Source: an uncultured bacterium (GTDB lineage: Bacteria > Bacillota > Clostridia > Oscillospirales > Oscillospiraceae). From it: 36,022 bases of DNA. Positions within the stretch are counted from its first letter, which is position 1. Every line of letters begins with the position of its first letter. The DNA lies in NCBI GenBank assembly GCA_947073515.1, contig CAMTMC010000029.1, positions 1 through 36,022 on the forward strand, written 5' to 3'. Made by a program: the position numbers and the translations under genes. Under the pieces are notes generated by a model, which made no database searches, was not told the origin of the DNA, and was given only the letters and a program-made list of their open reading frames with translations. Below are positions 23,231 through 29,505 of this stretch, piece after piece.

Positions 23231-23392
23231 AAGTCGAATTATGTCGAAATTACAATGTAATATGTCCTAAAAAATCAGAAAAAATATCTTGACATTCTGC
23301 AAAATTATGATAAATTATAGGCGACCGGTCGAAATGATATCTATAAGGGAAGAAATTGGGGATAATTTCTAAAATTTTGATAAATTCGACTT
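23231..23392. promoter_or_regulatory. Cluster of four 0A-box-like sites upstream of spo0A
   Basis: The Spo0A box core is TGTCGAA. Sites on the plus strand: AAGTCGAATT (23231-23240), ATGTCGAAAT (23241-23250, full core match) and GGTCGAAATG (23327-23336). On the minus strand: AAGTCGAATTT (23382-23392). The first two are exactly 10 bp apart, which suits side-by-side binding of a dimer. The third overlaps the 10-bp palindrome CGACCGGTCG (23322-23331). The fourth lies between the -35 and -10 of the proximal promoter, a position that favours repression. Confidence 0.7.
23289..23316 (+). promoter_or_regulatory. Distal spo0A promoter (candidate)
   Basis: A perfect TTGACA (23289-23294) is followed after 16 bases by TAAATT (23311-23316). 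It lies downstream of the tandem 0A boxes and just upstream of the third. Confidence 0.45.
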
Positions 23393-23403
23393 TTTTGTAT
23401 AAT
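23377..23403 (+). promoter_or_regulatory. Proximal spo0A promoter (candidate)
   Basis: A perfect TATAAT (23398-23403) has TTGATA at 23377-23382, 15 bases away, or TTTTGA at 23375-23380 with a 17-base spacer. The leader would be about 17 bases and contain just the AAGGAGG site. The reverse 0A box overlaps the spacer. Confidence 0.5.
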
Positions 23404-23426
23404 ACTGTAAAAAGGAGGTTTTGTTT

Positions 23427-24188
23427 ATGGATATTGTCAAGCGGGTTCTGATTGGAGACAGCGGCGAGGAGTTCCGTGCCGGCTTGGCAGAGGCCTTGTC
23501 AAAGGAGGAGGATCTCCACGTCCTGGCCGCCACCGGGGATGGCGGCGAGCTGGTCCGCCTTGCCCGGGAGCAGGAGCCCGATGTGGTCATCATGGAGCTG
23601 GTGCTGGGCGGCATGGACGGGCTGGAGGTGCTGGACCAGCTTTCCAAGCTGGAACGCAGGCCCAGGGTGCTGGTGGTGTCCAGCTACATCAAGGGCAGCG
23701 TGGTGGATGTGGCCGCCGCCAAGGGAGCGGACTTTTTTATCACAAAACCCTGCCGCCTGTCCACGGTGTGCGAGCGGCTGAGACAGCTGATGTCCCCGGG
23801 CGGGCTGGAGCCGGAGCGGGACAGCGGGCCCAGCCTGGAGTCCCAGGTGACGGCCATTATCCATGAGGTGGGGGTGCCCGCCCACATCAAGGGATACCAG
23901 TATCTGCGGGAAGCCATTCTGGTGGCCGTGGAGGATATGGATGTGATCAACGCGGTGACCAAGGTGCTCTACCCCGAGGTGGCCAAACGTTTTGGCACCA
24001 CGGCCAGCCGGGTGGAGCGGGCCATCCGCCACGCCATTGAGGTGGCTTGGGACCGGGGCGATTTGGAGACACTGCAAAAATATTTTGGCTACACCGTCTC
24101 CAACGCCAAGGGCAAGCCCACCAACAGCGAGTTCATCGCCATGATCGCCGACCGCCTTCAGCTGGAGCGGCGGAGGAGAAGCAAGTAA
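23427..24188 (+). CDS. spo0A: Spo0A sporulation master regulator with Glu in place of the phospho-accepting Asp
   Basis: Spo0A is the response regulator that commits cells to sporulation. The C-terminal effector domain (about 135-253) is fully canonical: [46 protein letters not shown], and [15 protein letters not shown]. The receiver (1-120) is not. Bacillus Spo0A has Asp56 in VLDIIMPHLDG; here the same place reads [11 protein letters not shown], with Glu57 encoded by GAG at 23595-23597. One of the paired acidic residues is Ser12 (IGDSGEE for ADDN), the switch Thr is Ser85, and Lys107 is kept. Glu can mimic phospho-Asp, so the protein may be active without a phosphorelay; this is inference. 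Start: ATG 23427 with AAGGAGG upstream. The position after spoIVB is the conserved spo0A locus. Confidence 0.95.
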   Translation: MDIVKRVLIGDSGEEFRAGLAEALSKEEDLHVLAATGDGGELVRLAREQEPDVVIMELVLGGMDGLEVLDQLSKLERRPRVLVVSSYIKGSVVDVAAAKGADFFITKPCRLSTVCERLRQLMSPGGLEPERDSGPSLESQVTAIIHEVGVPAHIKGYQYLREAILVAVEDMDVINAVTKVLYPEVAKRFGTTASRVERAIRHAIEVAWDRGDLETLQKYFGYTVSNAKGKPTNSEFIAMIADRLQLERRRRSK

Positions 24189-24194
24189 ACCCTC

Positions 24195-24223
24195 TTGCGC
24201 GCCGGTCCTAAACCTGCTATGAT
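24195..24223 (+). promoter_or_regulatory. Promoter of the TSCPD-domain gene
   Basis: -35 TTGCGC (24195-24200) and -10 TATGAT (24218-24223) are 17 bases apart, beginning seven bases beyond the spo0A stop. The leader to the ATG at 24354 is about 125 bases. It contains ATACACCGG twice (about 24235 and 24283) and several CCGG-based short stems, but I cannot assign it to a known RNA class. Confidence 0.5.
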
Positions 24224-24353
24224 AGAAGCGGCATATACACCGGCCCGGGGGATGGGCTGGCCATGTGCCCTTGATTCAGGATACACCGGTTTTCCGGCGA
24301 AATGTGCCGAACCGGGTCGAACTGCCGGTATCCACGGTGGGAGAGGGGGAAAA

Positions 24354-24599
24354 ATGATGACCATTATGTACCAGCCCCAAGGGGTGTGTTCCAAGGCCTT
24401 TGAGATCCAGGTGGAGGACGGGACCATCCAGTCTGTCCAGATCATGGGGGGCTGCGACGGCAACCTGAAGGGGCTGTCCAGCCTGCTGAGGGGGATGAAG
24501 GTGGAGGAGGCTGTCCAGCGTATGGAGGGCATCCGCTGCGGCGTGAAGCCCACCTCCTGTCCTGACCAGCTGGCCCAGGCCCTGAAGACAGCGCTGTAA
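24354..24599 (+). CDS. Small TSCPD-domain protein (TIGR03905-like)
   Basis: This 81-residue protein has four cysteines at 12, 34, 62 and 69, in the settings GVCSKAFEI, GGCDGNLKG, IRCGV and TSCPDQLAQAL. The last is the TSCPD motif found at the end of class II ribonucleotide reductases and in small stand-alone proteins of anaerobes. The four cysteines could bind a metal or Fe-S cluster. Function is unknown. The frame is open 53 codons upstream but holds no ribosome site; ATG 24354 (or the adjacent ATG 24357) follows GAGAGGGGG. It has its own promoter and a bidirectional terminator after it. Confidence 0.85.
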   Translation: MMTIMYQPQGVCSKAFEIQVEDGTIQSVQIMGGCDGNLKGLSSLLRGMKVEEAVQRMEGIRCGVKPTSCPDQLAQALKTAL

Positions 24600-24630
24600 G
24601 CGCCCCGGGCAGGGGATATAGAGATATGAA

Positions 24631-24672
24631 AAAATGACAGGCGCCGCCCGAAGGGGCAGCGCCTGTCATTTT
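24631..24672. terminator. Bidirectional intrinsic terminator
   Basis: A perfect 14-bp stem (24631-24644 with 24659-24672) begins with AAAA and ends with TTTT, followed by ATTTTTG on the plus strand and a T-run on the minus strand. It ends the TSCPD gene and backs up the terminator of the convergent carboxypeptidase gene. Confidence 0.85.
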
Positions 24673-24684
24673 ATTTTTGATAAA

Positions 24685-24726
24685 GCGCTAGAGTCTGTTT
24701 TAAACCCGTCAAACAGACTCTAGCGC
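24685..24726 (-). terminator. Terminator of the D-Ala-D-Ala carboxypeptidase gene; 16-bp perfect inverted repeat
   Basis: Arms at 24685-24700 and 24711-24726 pair over 16 bp around a 10-base loop. On the minus strand TTTATC follows. The arm motif TAGAGTCTGTTT is long and low in GC compared with its surroundings, so it may also be a dispersed repeat. Confidence 0.7.
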
Positions 24727-24741
24727 CGCTGGGCGGAGCGC

Positions 24742-26103
24742 TCAGCGCCGGGCGCCCCGGTAGTTGCCACGGGAGGAGCCGGCCCCGGTACGGCGGCGTT
24801 TTTTGCGGAACAGGGTCATCCGCAGCAGGACGGCGGCGGACAGCAGCAGGACAGCGGCCAGGGCGATCTGCACGCCGGCCCCCTGGAAGAAGCTGACAAA
24901 CCGCTCCTTTTTATACAACAGGTCAGAGCGCTCCACCGTGGTGACGGCAACCAGATCCAGCACCCCGTAGACCTCCCCCTCGTAGGACAGCTTCATGGTG
25001 CCCAGCACCTGCCCCTCATAGACCGGGGCCTCCACCGGCTGGGGGAAGAGGGTGATCTGCTTCTCAATCGCGTCCAGGTCCATGTCCCGGGGAAGGGTGC
25101 GGGTGATGGAGCCCTGGGGCTTTACGTTGACCTCGTCGGCCTGTCGGGACATGGAGACCGCCACCTTGGCCACCGGCTGGCTGTCCTCGGTGATGGTCAC
25201 CCGGTGGAAGCTCTTGAACCCCCACTTCAGCAGGTTGCTGCTGGACAGCAGCTGGCCCTGCTTCAGGTCGGCCACCCCCGGGACCTCCACCGGGCCGGAG
25301 CCCAGCACCACGGAGATAAGCAGGGTGTCCCCGTCCTCGGCGGCGGCGACCAGGCAGCGGCCGGCCTCGTCGGTGTTGCCGGTCTTGCCGCCGATGCACT
25401 TGTCATACACATAGCCGCTGTAGTTCCAGGTGGAGATCAGGCCGTTGCTGTTGTAGAAGGTCCGCTCCCCGGACAGGTTGGTGGCAGGGACGGTGTGGAC
25501 GGCGGTGCCGATGATGTCCCGGAACAGGTCGTGCTCCAGGGCGGCCTGGAAAATGAGGGCCAGGTCATAGGCAGTGGAGTAGTGATTTTCATTGTGCATC
25601 CCGGCGGTATTGGTGAAGTGGGTACCCTTGCAGCCCAGCTCCCCGGCCCGGCGGTTCATGTGCTCCACAAAGTCCTCAATGGAGCCGTCCACCGCCACGG
25701 CCAGCACGTTGGCCGCGTCCGCATGGGAGGGGAGCAGCAGGCAGTAGAGCAGCTCCTCCACCGTGAGGACCTCCCCCTCTCTGAGATCGGCGACGGCGTA
25801 CCCCTTGCCGGCGGGGATGTCCTGCATCCGTGTGGGCCCGGCGGTGAGGGGGGTGGTGGGGGAGAGCTGGCCGTTTTCCAGGGCCTCCATCACCAGAAGG
25901 GCGGTCATCACCTTGGTGGTGCTGGCGGGCCAGGCCTTGTCGTAGGCGTGGTGGTCGTACAGGACTTCGGAGTAGTTGGCGTCCAGGAGGACGGCGTTGT
26001 TACAGTAGAGCACCGGCTGATCCAGGGCGGCGGCGGGGAGGGGCAGGAGGGAGGCCAGCGTGGCCAGCAGGAGGAAAGTTGAGAGGGCGCGGTATTTTTT
26101 CAT
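24742..26103 (-). CDS. D-alanyl-D-alanine carboxypeptidase (DacF-like, S11 family)
   Basis: This penicillin-binding protein (453 residues) trims the terminal D-Ala of peptidoglycan stem peptides. A signal peptide ends near AAALDQP (residues 24-30). The SxxK motif is Ser61-Thr-Thr-Lys64 in WPASTTKVMTA, and the KTG motif is Lys240-Thr-Gly in IGGKTGNTDEAG. The middle motif, normally SxN (SGN or SAN), reads SHADAAN at 126-132, so the Asn appears replaced by Ala128. The C-terminal part has the beta-rich PBP5_C domain (about 290-385), one membrane helix (about 412-430) and a basic tail rich in Arg and Lys. That topology and the sporulation neighbours suggest DacF. Start: ATG with GGAG nine bases before it. 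Confidence 0.92.
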   Translation of the reverse strand: MKKYRALSTFLLLATLASLLPLPAAALDQPVLYCNNAVLLDANYSEVLYDHHAYDKAWPASTTKVMTALLVMEALENGQLSPTTPLTAGPTRMQDIPAGKGYAVADLREGEVLTVEELLYCLLLPSHADAANVLAVAVDGSIEDFVEHMNRRAGELGCKGTHFTNTAGMHNENHYSTAYDLALIFQAALEHDLFRDIIGTAVHTVPATNLSGERTFYNSNGLISTWNYSGYVYDKCIGGKTGNTDEAGRCLVAAAEDGDTLLISVVLGSGPVEVPGVADLKQGQLLSSSNLLKWGFKSFHRVTITEDSQPVAKVAVSMSRQADEVNVKPQGSITRTLPRDMDLDAIEKQITLFPQPVEAPVYEGQVLGTMKLSYEGEVYGVLDLVAVTTVERSDLLYKKERFVSFFQGAGVQIALAAVLLLSAAVLLRMTLFRKKRRRTGAGSSRGNYRGARR

Positions 26104-26122
26104 AGGAAATTCTCCGTAAGTA

Positions 26123-26131
26123 TGGTATAAT
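26123..26131 (+). promoter_or_regulatory. Extended -10 promoter for the ComEA-like / two-component / GerM operon
   Basis: TGGTATAAT fits the extended -10 pattern TGnTATAAT. No good -35 is present, as is usual for such promoters. It lies about 90 bases before the ComEA-like gene, in the gap divergent from the carboxypeptidase gene. Confidence 0.5.
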
Positions 26132-26219
26132 AAAATGAACTGTATCAGGGCAGGCGGGGGTATGTGGCAGTATTATATCAGACCCCGGCCCAGTCCGCAA
26201 GGGCGGGGAGGGAGAAAAA

Positions 26220-26633
26220 ATGGCGGAAAAAAACGGAGCGGTGATGGGAGCGCTGGCTCTGGGGGCGGCCTTTGTGCTGGTCACAGGGGGCTATTTCCTG
26301 GGCAATCGCCTCACCGGCGGGCCCTGCCAGGTGATTACCCAGCGGCAGGAGGCCCCGGCCGCCCAGCCGGCCGCCCCCTCCTCTAGCCAGAGCCAGGGGG
26401 AGGCCCCGGAGAGCCTGCTCCCAGGGGAGGTCATCGATATCAACACCGCCGGGGAGCTGGACCTCCAGCGCCTGCCCGGCATCGGGGAGAAGCGGGCCCG
26501 GGACATCGTGGCCTATCGAGAGGAACACGGCCCCTTCCAGACCGTAGAGGGGCTGGACGACGTGTCCGGCATCGGCGAGGGGATCTTATCCGGCCTGCGG
26601 GACTATGTGACGGCGGGCCAGAGCGGAGAATAA
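26220..26633 (+). CDS. ComEA-like helix-hairpin-helix protein
   Basis: This 137-residue protein has one N-terminal membrane helix (about 7-28), a Pro/Ala/Ser/Gln-rich linker (40-66), and a helix-hairpin-helix DNA-binding domain (about 70-130). The domain reads VIDINTAGELDLQRLPGIG then KRARDIVAYREEHGPF and VSGIGEGI, the classic ComEA pattern. ComEA binds incoming DNA at the membrane during transformation, but single-gene homologues in clostridia without a visible competence operon may have another DNA-linked role. Start: ATG with GGGAGGG before it. It is 14 bases from the response regulator gene and probably co-transcribed with it. Confidence 0.88.
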   Translation: MAEKNGAVMGALALGAAFVLVTGGYFLGNRLTGGPCQVITQRQEAPAAQPAAPSSSQSQGEAPESLLPGEVIDINTAGELDLQRLPGIGEKRARDIVAYREEHGPFQTVEGLDDVSGIGEGILSGLRDYVTAGQSGE

Positions 26634-26647
26634 GGAGTTTTCATGTT

Positions 26648-27334
26648 ATGGCGAAGATTTTAGTTGTGGACGATGAGCAGGTGCTGGTGAAGGGCATCAA
26701 GTTCAACCTGGAGCACGAGGGATACCAGGTGGAGGTGGGCTATGACGGGGAGCAGGCGGTGGAGCTGGCCCGGGACGGGGGCTTTGACCTGATCCTCCTG
26801 GACCTGATGATGCCCAAGATCGACGGCCTCCAGGCCTGTATGCGGATCCGGGAGTTCTCCAACGTGCCCATCATCATGCTCACCGCCAAGGGGGAGGACG
26901 CCGACAAGCTGATGGGCTTTGAGAGCGGGGCGGACGACTACATCACCAAGCCCTTTAATATCCTGGAGCTGAAGGCCCGGGTGCGGGCCCTGCTGCGCCG
27001 GTCCGGGGCCACGGAGCAGATGCAGGACGGCGGCGCTCTGTCCGCCGGGCACATCCGCCTGGATCCGGGGGAGCGGGCGGCCTGGCGGGACGGGATCCCG
27101 GTGGAGCTCACCGCCAAAGAGTTTGACCTGATGGAGCTGCTGCTCCGGAACCCGGGCCGGGTGTACAGCCGGGAGAACCTGCTGAACGTGGTCTGGGGGT
27201 ATGAGTATATAGGCGACTACCGCACGGTGGATGTCCACGTGCGCCGCCTGCGGGAGAAGCTGGAGCTGGATCCGGCTAACCCGGAGTTTATCCGCACCAA
27301 ATGGGGGGTGGGCTACTACCTGGCCAAGGGGTAG
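26648..27334 (+). CDS. OmpR/PhoB-family response regulator
   Basis: This 228-residue protein has a receiver (1-118) with the acidic pair in VVDDEQ, phospho-acceptor Asp52 in LLDLMMP, Thr in MLTAKG and Lys in ITKPF. A winged-helix domain follows (about 130-226): VELTAKEFDLMELLLRNPG, SRENLLNVVWGYEY, and TVDVHVRRLREKLE. It is of the PhoB/WalR type and is expected to be phosphorylated by the kinase encoded 46 bases downstream. The receiver is fully canonical, unlike that of Spo0A in this window. Start: ATG with AAGGAG nine bases upstream. Confidence 0.95.
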   Translation: MAKILVVDDEQVLVKGIKFNLEHEGYQVEVGYDGEQAVELARDGGFDLILLDLMMPKIDGLQACMRIREFSNVPIIMLTAKGEDADKLMGFESGADDYITKPFNILELKARVRALLRRSGATEQMQDGGALSAGHIRLDPGERAAWRDGIPVELTAKEFDLMELLLRNPGRVYSRENLLNVVWGYEYIGDYRTVDVHVRRLREKLELDPANPEFIRTKWGVGYYLAKG

Positions 27335-27380
27335 GCCAGCCCGCCGGCCCAAGTGATACCATCAAGAAAGGGGAGATTAT

Positions 27381-28865
27381 ATGGCCCAGGAGAGACAAAA
27401 ACAAAATCAGGTCCCCTTCTTCTCCTCCCTCCAGATGAAGTACGCCATGAGCTACCTGGCCATCTTCGCGGTGGTGCTGGTGCTGATGAACACCTACCCC
27501 ATCATCGCCTCCCAGGACCTGGTGTTCACCTCCAAGCGGGATGCCCTGAAGAGCCAGACGGCGGTGATGGCCTCCGCCCTGATGGAGCTGGAGTCCCTGT
27601 CCGCCGACCAGGTGGCCCGGGTGATGAACATGCTGGACAGCATGGGCCTGACCCGGATTCTGGTCACTGACCCCAGCGGGCTGATCCTGTATGACAGCAC
27701 CCGGGATTCCGCCCGGAAGGGGGAGGCCTGGCCCGAGGGGGTGGAGCCGCCGGAGGAGTACCGCTACGCCCTGTACAAGGAGGTGGTGTCCGCCCTGCGG
27801 GGGTACGACGTGTTCCACTCCCAGTACAGGGACGAGGCCTTCACCTCCACCGCCGCCGCCCCCATCGTGTACCGGGGGATGGTCATTGGGGCCATCTACA
27901 TCTTGGAGGTGGACCAGGCCCAGGGGGCGCTGCTCCTCAACCTCCAGCAGAACCTGCGCAGCATCTCCCTGGTGATTGCGGTGGTCACCCTGGCCATGAG
28001 CGCCCTGTTCTCCAAGATACTGGCCGGCCGCATCGCCGCCCTGCTCCGGGCCATCCGCATTGTGGGGGAAGGGGAGTACGGGCACCGCCTCCAGCCCGTG
28101 GGCCGGGACGAGATTGCCCAGCTGGCCGGGGAGTTCAATCACCTCACCGACCGCCTTCAGACGACGGAGGAGGTCCGCCGCCGCTTTGTGTCCGACGCCA
28201 GCCATGAACTGAAAACCCCCCTGGCCTCGATCCGCCTGCTCGCAGACTCCATTCTCCACGGCGGCCAGATAGATCCGGAGATGGTGCGGGACTTTGTCAC
28301 CGATATCGGGTCGGAGGCCGACCGGCTGGCCCGGGTGACCGAGCACCTGTTGGCCCTCACCCGGCTGGACAGCCTGCCCGCCGCCAAAACCGAGCGGGTG
28401 GACGTGTCCCAGGTGACCGGGCGGGCGGTGGCCATGCTCCAGCCGGTGGCGGAGGCCGCCAGCGTCACCATTGAGGAGAGCTTGCGCCCGGGCTGCTTCA
28501 TCCGCTGCACCGCCGACGAGCTGTACCAGGTGTGCTACAACCTGGTGGAGAACGCCATCAAGTATAACTTCGCCGGGGGCAAAGTCTTTGTATCCGTGTA
28601 CCGGGACCGGGATCAGGCGCTGCTGGAGGTGGGGGACACCGGCGTGGGCATCCCGGAGGAGGATCTGCCCAAGGTGTTCAACCGCTTCTACCGGGTGGAC
28701 AAGGCCCGGTCCCGGGCCGCTGGCGGCACCGGCCTGGGGCTGTCCATCGTCCGGGACACGGCGCGCCGGTACGGCGGCTGGGTCACCGCCCGGCCCCGCA
28801 GCCCGGAGGGCAGCGTGTTCACCGCTGGCTTCCCCCTGTACCAGGGAGAGGAGGATAAAGTATGA
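27381..28865 (+). CDS. Membrane histidine kinase (HAMP-containing, PhoR/WalK-like)
   Basis: This sensor kinase (494 residues) has two membrane helices (about 22-43 and 195-216) flanking an extracytoplasmic sensor that looks like a PAS/CACHE fold (RILVTDPSGLILYDS). A HAMP linker follows (217-270). The dimerisation His is His275 in SDASHELKTPLASIR. The ATPase domain has the N-box around Asn391 (NLVENAIKYN), the G1 box DTGVGIP at 419-425 and the G2 box GGTGLGLSIV. It should act on the regulator encoded just upstream. Start: ATG with AAGGGGAG upstream. Its stop overlaps the GerM-like start by four bases (ATGA), so the lipoprotein is translationally coupled to the kinase. Confidence 0.94.
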   Translation: MAQERQKQNQVPFFSSLQMKYAMSYLAIFAVVLVLMNTYPIIASQDLVFTSKRDALKSQTAVMASALMELESLSADQVARVMNMLDSMGLTRILVTDPSGLILYDSTRDSARKGEAWPEGVEPPEEYRYALYKEVVSALRGYDVFHSQYRDEAFTSTAAAPIVYRGMVIGAIYILEVDQAQGALLLNLQQNLRSISLVIAVVTLAMSALFSKILAGRIAALLRAIRIVGEGEYGHRLQPVGRDEIAQLAGEFNHLTDRLQTTEEVRRRFVSDASHELKTPLASIRLLADSILHGGQIDPEMVRDFVTDIGSEADRLARVTEHLLALTRLDSLPAAKTERVDVSQVTGRAVAMLQPVAEAASVTIEESLRPGCFIRCTADELYQVCYNLVENAIKYNFAGGKVFVSVYRDRDQALLEVGDTGVGIPEEDLPKVFNRFYRVDKARSRAAGGTGLGLSIVRDTARRYGGWVTARPRSPEGSVFTAGFPLYQGEEDKV

Positions 28866-29395
28866 GATACCGCCGGCTGATACTGCCGCTGCTGGTTCTG
28901 CTGGCGCTGTGCTGCGCCTGCGCGGGGCAGGAGACAGCCCAGCAGGCGGACTATGTGCTCTATTTCTTGACAAATGAACAGGCCGCTCACGGTCCAGCCT
29001 TGGGCACAGAGCCCTATTCCCCTTTAGAGGGAGACAAAACGGCGGAGGGGGAGGAGCTTCCCGATCCTGGCGCGCTGCTGGAGGCGCTGACAGCGGGGCC
29101 CGTCTCAGAGGAGCTGGTCTCCCCCTTCCCCCGGGGGGTATCCCTGCGGGGCTGGGAGTGGGACGGGGAACAGCCCGGCGTGGTGATCGTGGATCTGTCC
29201 GAGCAGTACGGGGCCCTCACCGACCTGTCCCTTACCCTGGCGGACTACTGTATTGTCCTCACCCTGTCCCAGGTGGAGGGGGTGGAGGGGGTGGAGATCA
29301 CCGCCGGGGGCCACAGCGTCAGCTACCGGGGCCACCAGCTGCTCACCGCCGGGGAGGCGGTGCTGTTCGACGGTTTGGCGGGGGAGGGAGCTTGA
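28862..29395 (+). CDS. GerM-domain (GerMN) lipoprotein
   Basis: This 177-residue protein begins with a lipoprotein-type signal peptide (RRLILPLLVLLALCCACAG); the anchoring Cys is one of 17, 18 and 20. The remainder fits the GerMN domain: DYVLYFLTNEQ, LLEALTAGPVSEELVSPFP, GVVIVDLSEQYG and ADYCIVLTLSQVEGVEGVEI. GerMN domains occur in the spore germination protein GerM and in the lipoprotein LpqB. Coupling to a histidine kinase gene recalls actinobacterial MtrB-LpqB, where the lipoprotein modulates the kinase. That link is inference. The stop codon lies within the -35 box of the next gene's promoter. Confidence 0.82.
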   Translation: MRYRRLILPLLVLLALCCACAGQETAQQADYVLYFLTNEQAAHGPALGTEPYSPLEGDKTAEGEELPDPGALLEALTAGPVSEELVSPFPRGVSLRGWEWDGEQPGVVIVDLSEQYGALTDLSLTLADYCIVLTLSQVEGVEGVEITAGGHSVSYRGHQLLTAGEAVLFDGLAGEGA

Positions 29396-29420
29396 CAAAT
29401 ACGCCGTCTTTTTGTATAGT
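29392..29420 (+). promoter_or_regulatory. Strong sigma-A promoter of the O-acetylhomoserine sulfhydrylase gene
   Basis: -35 TTGACA (29392-29397) and -10 TATAGT (29415-29420) are 17 bases apart. The -35 overlaps the gerM-like stop codon. In the leader of about 79 bases, CCAAGC (about 29424) can pair with GCTTGG (about 29467). I see no SAM or T-box motif. Confidence 0.75.
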
Positions 29421-29505
29421 CAACCAAGCCAGCGCCCAGGGCCGGGGGAGCGCCCCGGGGAAAATCAGCTTGGAAAAGCGGCGCCTGAAGAAAGAAGGAA
29501 TACCT

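Noticed and set aside
26648-27334. Degenerate receiver in the PhoB-type regulator, to match Spo0A
   Set aside because: Its acidic pair, Asp52, Thr and Lys are all canonical, so the unusual pocket is limited to Spo0A.
29421-29505. Possible SAM riboswitch before the sulfhydrylase gene
   Set aside because: The leader is only about 80 bases and has none of the conserved SAM-I elements; a single long-range stem is not enough.
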